From NCBI RefSeq assembly GCF_022601975.1, contig NZ_JAKVIR010000015.1, forward strand, positions 1-64,000: a DNA stretch of 64,000 bases, read 5' to 3'. Under the pieces are notes generated by a model, which was not told where the DNA came from, searched no databases, and saw only the letters and a list, made by a program, of their open reading frames with translations. Of the stretch, positions 57,234-64,000 are shown piece by piece; within the stretch, counting starts at the first letter, position 1, and every line of letters starts with the position of its first letter. Source of the stretch: Pontibacter sp. E15-1. GTDB taxonomy: Bacteria > Bacteroidota > Bacteroidia > Cytophagales > Hymenobacteraceae. Position numbers and translations under genes: made by a program.

Positions 57234-57614
57234 ATGGAACCAACTGTGGATCAGTATGTACCATCTGATTACCTACCCATTCTCATCCAGTTTGCAGCCG
57301 CCCTTGGCTTCGTGATTTTCGCGCTCACGCTCACACACTTGCTGGGCCCCAAGCGCGACAGTGCCGTGAAAGGCGCCGCCTGGGAAAGCGGCATCGAGTC
57401 GGTGGGCGACGCCCGCACGCCAATCTCCTATAAGTACTTCATGACGGCCATCCTCTTCGTGCTGTTCGACGTGGAGATTATATTCCTCTATCCGTGGGCG
57501 GTAAACTTCCGCAGCTTCGGCCTGGAGGGTTTCCTGCAGATGCTCGTGTTTATGGGCCTGCTGCTGGCGGGCTTCTTCTACGTGATCAAAAAAGGCATCC
57601 TGAAGTGGGAATAG
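57234..57614 (+). CDS. nuoA: NADH-quinone oxidoreductase subunit A
   Basis: A 126-residue membrane subunit of complex I. It has three membrane helices and the conserved loop KRDSAVKGAAWESGIESVGDAR between the first two, followed by FDVEIIFLYPWAV, which carries the acidic residues near the quinone channel. It is the first gene of an operon that continues in the order B, C, D, E, F, G, H to the right edge. Confidence 0.96.
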   Translation: MEPTVDQYVPSDYLPILIQFAAALGFVIFALTLTHLLGPKRDSAVKGAAWESGIESVGDARTPISYKYFMTAILFVLFDVEIIFLYPWAVNFRSFGLEGFLQMLVFMGLLLAGFFYVIKKGILKWE

Positions 57615-57696
57615 GGCTTTAAACTTTTGCAAGTGCACCGGTGTTCCACTACTGGGCATCAGCCGCCTACACTTGTAAAAACAAAACATCCTTAAA

Positions 57697-58251
57697 ATGA
57701 GCGATTCAATTAACGATATCAATTTAGTAGATGCGCCTGATGGTGTGTCTGGTGCAGGTTTCTTCGCCACATCTTTTGAGAAGGTGATTGGTCTGGCCCG
57801 CAAGCACTCGCTGTGGCCCTTGCCGTTTGCCACCTCTTGCTGCGGCATCGAGTACATGGCCACCATGGGCTCCAACTATGATATTTCACGCTTCGGTTCG
57901 GAGCGACCGAGCTTCTCCCCACGCCAGGCAGACATCCTGATGGTGATGGGAACGATTGCCAAGAAAATGGGGCCCGTGGTGAAGCAGGTATACGAGCAGA
58001 TGGCCGAGCCGCGCTGGGTAATAGCCGTGGGGGCATGCGCCTCTTCCGGCGGCATCTTCGACACCTACTCTGTGCTGCAGGGCATCGACCGCGTAGTGCC
58101 GGTAGATGTATACGTGCCGGGCTGCCCGCCACGCCCTGAGCAGATCCTGGACGGCCTGATGCGGGTACAGGATTTGGCAGAGAACGAATCGCTGCGCCGC
58201 CGCAACTCTCCGGAGTACCAGGCCCTTTTAGCCTCTTACAACATTAAATAA
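57697..58251 (+). CDS. nuoB: NADH-quinone oxidoreductase subunit B
   Basis: A 184-residue subunit that holds iron-sulfur cluster N2 next to the quinone site. The cysteine ligands are visible in SCCGIEYM (two adjacent cysteines), GACASSGG and GCPPRPE. It is peripheral and sits between NuoD and the membrane arm. The gap after nuoA is 82 bases without a terminator; nuoC follows after four bases. Confidence 0.96.
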   Translation: MSDSINDINLVDAPDGVSGAGFFATSFEKVIGLARKHSLWPLPFATSCCGIEYMATMGSNYDISRFGSERPSFSPRQADILMVMGTIAKKMGPVVKQVYEQMAEPRWVIAVGACASSGGIFDTYSVLQGIDRVVPVDVYVPGCPPRPEQILDGLMRVQDLAENESLRRRNSPEYQALLASYNIK

Positions 58252-58255
58252 GCAA

Positions 58256-58762
58256 ATGGAGCTTACCAACGAAAACGTACTCGGCAAAATCATCAGTAAG
58301 TTTGGGGAAGACAACGTCCGTGACGCTTTTAACCCGGATGGCATCATGACGCTCACCACCAACCGTGAGACGATCATCGACCTGATCCAGTACCTGTACG
58401 ACGATGAGGAGCTGCAGATCCGCTTCCTCACCACCCTGTGCGGCATCCACTTCCCTCACCAGAAGGACAAGGAGCTGTGCGTGATGTACCAGTTGCACAG
58501 CCTGCGCCATAACTTCCGCATCCGCCTGAAGGTGTTCTTCCCGATCGGAGACCCTGTGATGCCGACCCTGACGAACATCTACGCTACCTCTAACTGGATG
58601 GAGCGCGAGACGTTCGACTTCTACGGCATCATCTTCACCGGTCACCCGAACCTGACGCGCATCCTCAACATCGACGAGATGGAGTACCACCCGATGCTGA
58701 AGCAGTACCCGCTGGAGGACCTGACACGGGAAGACAAGATAGACACGTTTTTCGGGCGTTAA
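58256..58762 (+). CDS. nuoC: NADH-quinone oxidoreductase subunit C
   Basis: A 168-residue peripheral subunit (30 kDa type). The family signature is ERETFDFYGIIFTGHPNLTR, followed by MEYHPMLKQYPLED. NuoC and NuoD are separate here rather than fused as in E. coli. It starts four bases after nuoB, so translation is probably coupled. Confidence 0.95.
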   Translation: MELTNENVLGKIISKFGEDNVRDAFNPDGIMTLTTNRETIIDLIQYLYDDEELQIRFLTTLCGIHFPHQKDKELCVMYQLHSLRHNFRIRLKVFFPIGDPVMPTLTNIYATSNWMERETFDFYGIIFTGHPNLTRILNIDEMEYHPMLKQYPLEDLTREDKIDTFFGR

Positions 58763-58825
58763 GCCAATCTGCCGCCACCCCGGAATACGTGGGAAAAAGG
58801 CGGCTCATAACAATGTATACATAGC

Positions 58826-60070
58826 ATGGCTACTGAAAATAAAACCGCAGCACTCACCGAACTGGAGCAATTCCGCCAGGACCATGGACTTGCCCTGAAG
58901 GAAGAGCAGGTCCTCACCACGCTGAACCTGGGCCCGACGCACCCGGCCACGCACGGTATCTTCCAGAACATCCTGCAAATGGATGGCGAGAAGATCATGG
59001 ACGCTGTTCCGACGATCGGCTATATACACCGTGCCTTCGAGAAAATAGCGGAGCGACGCCCGTTCTACCAGATCACGCCGCTCACCGACCGCATGAACTA
59101 CTGCTCCTCCCCCATCAACAACATGGGATACCACATGACGGTGGAGAAGCTGCTCGGCATCACCATCCCGAAGCGCGCGCAGTATATCCGCGTGATCATG
59201 ATGGAGCTGGCCCGTATCTCGGATCACCTGATCTGTAACTCGATCCTGGGTGTGGACTCCGGTGCCTTCACGGGCTTCCTGTACGTGATGCAGGAGCGCG
59301 AGCACATCTACGATATATATGAGGAGGTATGCGGTGCCCGACTGACCACTAATATGGGTCGCATCGGAGGTATGGAGCGCGATTTGTCGCCAAAAGCCCT
59401 GCACCTGATCGACGAGTTCCTGAAGCGCTTCCCGAAGGTATGGGCGGAGTTTGAGAAAATGATGACGCGTAACCGCATCTTCATGGACAGAACCATCGAT
59501 GTGGGCGCCATCTCCGCGGAGCGTGCCCTCAACTACGGCTTCACAGGCCCGAACCTGCGCGCCGCCGGTGTAGACTACGATGTGCGCGTGATGAACCCAT
59601 ACTCGTCTTACGAAGACTTTGAGTTTGAAATTCCGGTTGGTACCAAAGGCGACACCTACGACCGCTTCCTGGTGCGCAACGCTGAGGTATGGGAGAGTTT
59701 AAAGATCATTGAGCAGGCCTATAAAAACCTGCCCGAAGGCTCCTACCACGCCGATGCCCCGCATTATTACCTGCCGCCAAAGCAGCAGGTATACACCAGC
59801 ATGGAGGCTCTGATCTATCACTTCAAGATTGTGATGGGTGAGGCAGACATTCCGGTTGGCGAGGTGTACCACAGCGTGGAAGGCGGAAACGGCGAACTGG
59901 GCTTCTACCTGATCAGCGACGGGGGCCGCACGCCATACCGCCTGCACTTCCGCCGCCCCTGCTTTATCTACTACCAGGCTTATACCGAGATGATCGTGGG
60001 CGGACAGCTGGCTGACGCCATCCTGACGCTGAGCAGCCTGAACGTGATCGCTGGCGAGCTGGACGCCTAG
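58826..60070 (+). CDS. nuoD: NADH-quinone oxidoreductase subunit D
   Basis: A 414-residue subunit (49 kDa type) forming most of the quinone pocket. Markers are NLGPTHPATHGIFQ near the N-terminus with the quinone-site histidine, VPTIGYIHRAFEKIAE, the hydrogenase-like RIGGMERDLS, and the closing LTLSSLNVIAGELDA. It begins 63 bases after nuoC. The next gap (60071-60214) holds AT-rich repeats. Confidence 0.96.
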   Translation: MATENKTAALTELEQFRQDHGLALKEEQVLTTLNLGPTHPATHGIFQNILQMDGEKIMDAVPTIGYIHRAFEKIAERRPFYQITPLTDRMNYCSSPINNMGYHMTVEKLLGITIPKRAQYIRVIMMELARISDHLICNSILGVDSGAFTGFLYVMQEREHIYDIYEEVCGARLTTNMGRIGGMERDLSPKALHLIDEFLKRFPKVWAEFEKMMTRNRIFMDRTIDVGAISAERALNYGFTGPNLRAAGVDYDVRVMNPYSSYEDFEFEIPVGTKGDTYDRFLVRNAEVWESLKIIEQAYKNLPEGSYHADAPHYYLPPKQQVYTSMEALIYHFKIVMGEADIPVGEVYHSVEGGNGELGFYLISDGGRTPYRLHFRRPCFIYYQAYTEMIVGGQLADAILTLSSLNVIAGELDA

Positions 60071-60214
60071 AACAGTGAACAATAATCAGTGACCAATTAT
60101 CAGTAATCAGTTAACACAACTTGAATACTGAAAACGAGAGCGAAGATTGATTACTGGTAACTGTTAATTGATAACTGTAAAATTCCTGTTAACTGTTACT
60201 TGTTAACTGATAAG
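60071..60214. repeat. AT-rich repeat filler between nuoD and nuoE
   Basis: A 144-base spacer made of repeated words such as ATCAGT, GTTAACTG and TAACTGTTA, several in inverted order. No gene or terminator is seen. Confidence 0.6.
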
Positions 60215-60742
60215 ATGATACAAGACGAAGTGAAGTTTTCTGATGCGGCCCTGGCCGAAATGCAGCGCTACATCAGCCACTACCCAGAAGGGCGTCAGAA
60301 GTCTGCCCTGCTCCCTCTCCTGCACATTGCGCAGGCTGAGTTGGGCGGTTGGGTAAGCCCTGAGGCGATGGACAAAATTGCCGAAATCCTGAACATACAG
60401 CCGATCGAGGTATATGAGGTGGCTACTTTCTATACCATGTTCAACCTGAAGCCGGTTGGAAAGCACGTGCTGGAGGTATGCCGCACCGGTCCTTGCTGCC
60501 TGCGCGGCGCCGACGAGCTGATCGACACATTGAAGCGCAAGCTGAACATTGAGGAAGGCGAGACATCGGCCGACGGCATGTTCACGCTGAAGCCTGTGGA
60601 GTGCCTTGCCTCTTGCGGCACCGGCCCGATGCTGCAGGTGCGCGAGCTGTTCTACGAGAACCTCGACAGCGAGGCCCGCGTGGACGAGTTCCTGGCAACT
60701 ATGCGCCAGACGGAACACGAAATCCCAACCTGGGCCAAGTAA
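60215..60742 (+). CDS. nuoE: NADH-quinone oxidoreductase subunit E
   Basis: A 175-residue thioredoxin-like subunit that carries the [2Fe-2S] cluster N1a beside the flavin. Its ligands are in VCRTGPCCLRG and ECLASCGTGPMLQV. It begins with a helical region (AALAEMQRYISHYPEGRQKS) typical of the family. ATG 60215 is preferred to an in-frame TTG at 60200. nuoF follows after 277 bases of repeats. Confidence 0.95.
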   Translation: MIQDEVKFSDAALAEMQRYISHYPEGRQKSALLPLLHIAQAELGGWVSPEAMDKIAEILNIQPIEVYEVATFYTMFNLKPVGKHVLEVCRTGPCCLRGADELIDTLKRKLNIEEGETSADGMFTLKPVECLASCGTGPMLQVRELFYENLDSEARVDEFLATMRQTEHEIPTWAK

Positions 60743-61019
60743 TCCTGACAAAGGTTCAGCCTAAGAAAAGAGACCAGGGAGAGCAGTTATCTCATACCAG
60801 AGCAACTCCCCTCCTTGGATAAGGAGGGGTCGGGGGTGGTTGGATAAAACAGCCACAACGAAAGTCGCCTCGCTTCTCTTAATACCGTTGTTGGTGTTAT
60901 CACCAACAACAACAAGTTGGCAACGAACTACTTGCCGGTGAAAACACCGGCAAGGGCTTAAAATTATAAATTGACACAACAGGCAGCGTAAAATCTGCAA
61001 AGCTATACATCCTGCTACA
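60743..61019. repeat. Three tetraloop hairpins between nuoE and nuoF
   Basis: A 277-base spacer inside the operon. Three perfect hairpins with 4-nt loops lie at 60808-60829 (CCCCTCCTT, loop GGAT), 60887-60910 (GTTGTTGGTG, loop TTAT) and 60931-60954 (CTTGCCGGTG, loop AAAA). None is followed by a T-run, so they need not stop transcription. No gene is seen. Confidence 0.8.
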
Positions 61020-62366
61020 ATGGGACTTAAAATATTAACCGAACATATAAACATACCCGGCATCGAAACGCTGGAGGTATACCGTAAGCACGGCGGCTAC
61101 AAGTCTGTAGAGAAAGCCCTGAAAACGATGTCTCCGGATGAGGTGGTGGAAGAAGTGAAAACCTCTGGCCTGCGTGGCCGTGGTGGCGCTGGCTTCCCGG
61201 CGGGTATGAAGTGGAGTTTCCTGGCCAAGCCAGAGGGCGTTCCGCGTTACCTGGTTTGCAACGCCGACGAGTCGGAGCCGGGCACCTTCAAGGACCGCTG
61301 GTACATGGAGAAAAACCCGCACGGCCTGATCGAGGGTATGATCACGTCTAGCTACGCGCTGGGTGCCAATACTTCATACATCTACATCCGTGGAGAGCTG
61401 ATGTTCGTGCTGCGCATCTTGGAGAAAGCGATCGCGGAGGCCTACGCTGCCGGTTTGCTGGGCAAAAACATCCTGGGCTCGGGCTACGACCTGGACCTGC
61501 ATGTAGCCCCAGGTGGCGGTGCTTACATCTGCGGTGAGGAAACTGCTTTGCTGGAATCGTTGGAGGGCAAGCGCGGAAACCCACGCAACAAGCCTCCGTT
61601 CCCGGCGGTGAAAGGCCTTTTCCAGAGCCCGACCGTGGTGAACAACGTCGAGACCATCTCTTCGGTGCCCTGGATTGTGAACAACGGCGGTGCGGAGTAT
61701 GCCAAAGTAGGTATAGGTCGCAGCACAGGCACCAAACTGATTTCTGCCAGCGGTAACATCAACAACCCAGGGGTATACGAAATCGAACTGGGTGTGCCGG
61801 TGGAGGAGTTTATCTACTCTGACGAGTACTGCGGCGGTATCTGGAAAGGAAGACAACTGAAGGCCGTGGTGCCGGGAGGTTCTTCTGTGCCGATTCTGCC
61901 TGCCAACCTGATCCTGAAAACAGCTGAAGGCGAGAACCGCCTGATGACATACGAATCGCTTTCCGATGGTGGCTTTGTAAGCGGCTCGATGATGGGCTCC
62001 GGCGCATTCATCGTGTTCGACGACCAGCAGTGCATTGTGCGCAACACCTGGAACTACTCCCGTTTCTATCACCATGAGTCGTGCGGCCAGTGTAGCCCAT
62101 GCCGTGAGGGTACCGGCTGGATGGAGAAAGTATTGCACCGCATCGAGCACGGCCACGGCCATCAGCAGGACATCGACCTGTTAGTGAGCGTTGCCAAGCA
62201 GATCGAGGGCAACACGATTTGCCCATTAGGCGATGCCGCCGCCTGGCCGGTAGCTGCCGCCATCCGTCACTTCCGTGATGAGTTTGAGTGGCACATCAAG
62301 CACCCGAAAGAGGCAACTGCCCCAGGTGCGGTGTACAGAGGCCAACTGGATACGGTAACGGCTTAA
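61020..62366 (+). CDS. nuoF: NADH-quinone oxidoreductase subunit F
   Basis: A 448-residue subunit that binds NADH, FMN and one [4Fe-4S] cluster and is the entry point for electrons. Motifs: GLRGRGGAGFPAGMKW (NADH and FMN), AYICGEETALLESLEG (FMN), and ESCGQCSPCREGTGW with a later cysteine in NTICPLGDA (cluster N3). Normal length. The gap before nuoG is 210 bases. Confidence 0.96.
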   Translation: MGLKILTEHINIPGIETLEVYRKHGGYKSVEKALKTMSPDEVVEEVKTSGLRGRGGAGFPAGMKWSFLAKPEGVPRYLVCNADESEPGTFKDRWYMEKNPHGLIEGMITSSYALGANTSYIYIRGELMFVLRILEKAIAEAYAAGLLGKNILGSGYDLDLHVAPGGGAYICGEETALLESLEGKRGNPRNKPPFPAVKGLFQSPTVVNNVETISSVPWIVNNGGAEYAKVGIGRSTGTKLISASGNINNPGVYEIELGVPVEEFIYSDEYCGGIWKGRQLKAVVPGGSSVPILPANLILKTAEGENRLMTYESLSDGGFVSGSMMGSGAFIVFDDQQCIVRNTWNYSRFYHHESCGQCSPCREGTGWMEKVLHRIEHGHGHQQDIDLLVSVAKQIEGNTICPLGDAAAWPVAAAIRHFRDEFEWHIKHPKEATAPGAVYRGQLDTVTA

Positions 62367-62576
62367 AAGAGACACAGGTAGCAAGACGTTAGACACAAGA
62401 CTTTTTAAAAGTTGGTCTTCGTCAACTATAATCGAGATTCTCTTTTAGTGTCACCTCCTAATAAGCTTTGCTTAGAGCCCACAGGATGACAGAAAAGACT
62501 AAACAAGTATAGCATTAACTGTTCCTTGTTCGGTTTCCCCGCGAAAAACGAACAACGAAAAACGAACAACGAAATA
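62367..62576. other. Spacer between nuoF and nuoG with a 14-bp tandem repeat
   Basis: A 210-base spacer without a gene. Just before nuoG, CGAAAAACGAACAA occurs twice in tandem (about 62543-62570), followed by CGAAATA and the ATG. No terminator or promoter was identified. Confidence 0.5.
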
Positions 62577-63557
62577 ATGGCTAAAGTAACAATTGACGGC
62601 ATTGAGATAGAGGTAGAAGACGGAACTACCATCCTGCAGGCCGCAAGACAAATCGGAGGCAAGGTGGTGCCGCCTGCCATGTGTTATTACGGGCCGCTGA
62701 AAGGCAGCGGTGGCAAATGCCGCGTGTGCCTGGTTAAAGTAACGCAAGGCTCTGCACGAGACACCCGCCCCATGCCCAAGCTGGTTGCCTCGTGCATCAC
62801 GCAGGTGCAGGACGGCATGGTGGTGGAGAACTCCACTAACGAGGATGTGCTGAACGCCCGCAAGAGCATCGTGGAAATGCTGCTGATCAACCACCCACTG
62901 GATTGCCCTGTGTGCGACCAGGCCGGTGAGTGCAGCTTGCAGGACCTTTCGTATGAGCACGGCGTGAGCGCTACCCGCTACGAGGAAGAGCGCCGCACCT
63001 TCAACAAAGTGGATCTGGGCCCATACATTCAGTTGCACATGACGCGCTGCATCCTTTGCTACCGCTGCGTGTACACTGCCGACCAACTGACGCCGGAGCG
63101 CGTGCACGGTGTGCTGGGGCGTGGCGATGCGGCGGAGATCGGAACGTACATCGAGAACATGGTGGACAATGAGTTCTCCGGAAACGTGATCGATGTGTGC
63201 CCGGTAGGTGCCCTGACAGACAAGACATGGCGCTTTAAGAACCGCGTGTGGTTCACCAAGCCGTTGGATGCGCACCGCGACTGCCCTACCTGCTCCGGCA
63301 AAGTAACGCTTTGGACGCGTGGCGAGGAAGTACTGCGCGTAACGGCCCGCAAGGATCAGTACAACGAGGTAGAGGAGTTTATCTGCAATACCTGCCGCTT
63401 CGACAAGAAAGAGACAAGCGACTGGACAATCGAAGGCCCGCGCCATATCGACAGCAGCTCTGTGATCTCGGCTAACCACTACGAGTTGCCGGTCCTGAAC
63501 GTGCCGATCGTACCCAACTTACCAGTATCTACCAAGAAAAACCTTCCGCAGGAATAA
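62577..63557 (+). CDS. nuoG: NADH-quinone oxidoreductase subunit G, short form
   Basis: A 326-residue iron-sulfur subunit of complex I. It holds the N-terminal [2Fe-2S] domain (AMCYYGPLKGSGGKCRVC and LVASC), the His-Cys3 [4Fe-4S] site (DCPVCDQAGECSLQD) and a second [4Fe-4S] site (CILCYRCVYTAD with VCPVGALTD). It also has C236-x-x-C239 and C270-x-x-C273, which may hold a further cluster like N7. The protein ends soon after this, so the large molybdopterin-oxidoreductase-like domain of E. coli NuoG (about 900 residues) is absent. This seems normal for many Bacteroidota rather than a frameshift, since nuoH follows after three bases. Confidence 0.92.
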   Translation: MAKVTIDGIEIEVEDGTTILQAARQIGGKVVPPAMCYYGPLKGSGGKCRVCLVKVTQGSARDTRPMPKLVASCITQVQDGMVVENSTNEDVLNARKSIVEMLLINHPLDCPVCDQAGECSLQDLSYEHGVSATRYEEERRTFNKVDLGPYIQLHMTRCILCYRCVYTADQLTPERVHGVLGRGDAAEIGTYIENMVDNEFSGNVIDVCPVGALTDKTWRFKNRVWFTKPLDAHRDCPTCSGKVTLWTRGEEVLRVTARKDQYNEVEEFICNTCRFDKKETSDWTIEGPRHIDSSSVISANHYELPVLNVPIVPNLPVSTKKNLPQE

Positions 63558-63560
63558 CAT

Positions 63561-64000
63561 ATGGAGTCAGTAGACCTACTATATAAAGGAATATACATTC
63601 TGGTGATTTTCGGTATCACTTTGCTGATAGCGACGTACTCCACTTATTTCGAGCGCAAGATAGCGGCCTTTATCCAGGACCGCGTAGGCCCGAACCGCGC
63701 TGGCCCCGCAGGCTTGCTGCAGCCGCTGGCCGACGCCGGAAAACTCTTCTTCAAAGAGGATTTTATACCTGCCAAATCAAACAAGGCGCTGTTCGTTATC
63801 GGTCCGGGCATTGCCATGCTGGTGGCTACCATGTCGAGTGCGGTTATTCCGTTTGGCGATATGCTGATAGTAGGTGGCCGTGAGATATTTTTGCAGGCCA
63901 TTGAGGTAAACATCGGCGTGCTCTATGTGTTCGGCGTCGTTTCGCTGGGCGTGTATGGCCTGATGATCGGTGGCTGGGCTTCTAACAACAAGTTCTCGCT
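63561..64000 (+). CDS. nuoH: NADH-quinone oxidoreductase subunit H, N-terminal part
   Basis: The first 146 residues of the membrane subunit that links the quinone pocket to the proton-pumping arm. A membrane helix (IYILVIFGITLLIATYSTYF) is followed by the family signature ERKIAAFIQDRVGPNRAGPAGLLQPLADAGKLFFKED (given here in parts: ERKIAAFIQDRVGPNRAG and LLQPLADAGKLFFKED) and further helices. The gene runs off the right edge. Confidence 0.95.
   Translation, partial: MESVDLLYKGIYILVIFGITLLIATYSTYFERKIAAFIQDRVGPNRAGPAGLLQPLADAGKLFFKEDFIPAKSNKALFVIGPGIAMLVATMSSAVIPFGDMLIVGGREIFLQAIEVNIGVLYVFGVVSLGVYGLMIGGWASNNKFS

Noticed and set aside
62577-63557. NuoG broken by a frameshift
   Set aside because: nuoH begins three bases after the stop, so there is no room for a remnant of the missing domain. 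A short NuoG is the better reading.

Overview
The window looks like a chromosomal segment from the phylum Bacteroidota, most likely Cytophagales and plausibly family Hymenobacteraceae (Pontibacter-like); this assignment is an inference. It rests on three secreted proteins with type IX secretion (T9SS) C-terminal sorting domains, a hybrid one-protein two-component regulator (sensor, kinase, receiver and AraC output fused), promoters of the Bacteroidota type (TTTG, about 19 bases, TAnnTTTG), few Shine-Dalgarno starts, a short NuoG, and a tmRNA tag ending GESNYAMAA. Coding DNA is GC-rich, with a few AT-rich islands and many intergenic hairpin repeats.

Layout. 1-162 is the edge of a probable transposase. 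418-7102 holds a hybrid regulator, a SpmA/SpmB-type membrane protein, a DUF6438 lipoprotein and a DUF819 membrane protein. 7103-13329 is a Kai-type cluster: kaiC, two tandem kaiB genes and a PAS histidine kinase in one operon, facing a divergent membrane PAS protein that has no kinase domain; no kaiA is present. 13330-14494 is repeats plus the tmRNA gene. 14546-24438 carries cyclopropane fatty acid synthase, a secreted M36 metalloprotease, dnaX and an M16 protease. 24439-31021 holds hairpin repeats, a small membrane protein, a SWIM zinc-finger protein, a glycosyltransferase and an AT-rich island with small genes. 31022-38012 holds monomeric isocitrate dehydrogenase, a secreted SGNH hydrolase, a hydrolase/phosphoribosyltransferase pair, a lipoprotein and endonuclease V. 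38314-57023 holds clpB, a T9SS surface protein, a TupA-like ATP-grasp protein, two sugar-related enzymes, a HupE-like protein, an M1 aminopeptidase, type II NADH dehydrogenase, an ArsR regulator, a HAD phosphatase and pruA. 57234-64000 is the start of a complex I operon, nuoABCDEFGH, running off the right edge.

How genes work together. The Kai cluster has the parts of a KaiC/KaiB timing or stress module with its own histidine kinase output. pruA, isocitrate dehydrogenase, NDH-2 and complex I belong to central oxidative metabolism, and the window encodes both a non-pumping and a pumping NADH dehydrogenase. ClpB, tmRNA and several proteases serve protein quality control and turnover.

The points I would check first are the Kai cluster with its kinase-less PAS partner, an apparent programmed -1 frameshift in dnaX with all three E. 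coli-type signals, arrays of perfect tetraloop hairpins at three loci (one inside the nuo operon), and a window-wide excess of GGTATA/TATACC words that seems to override synonymous codon choice.
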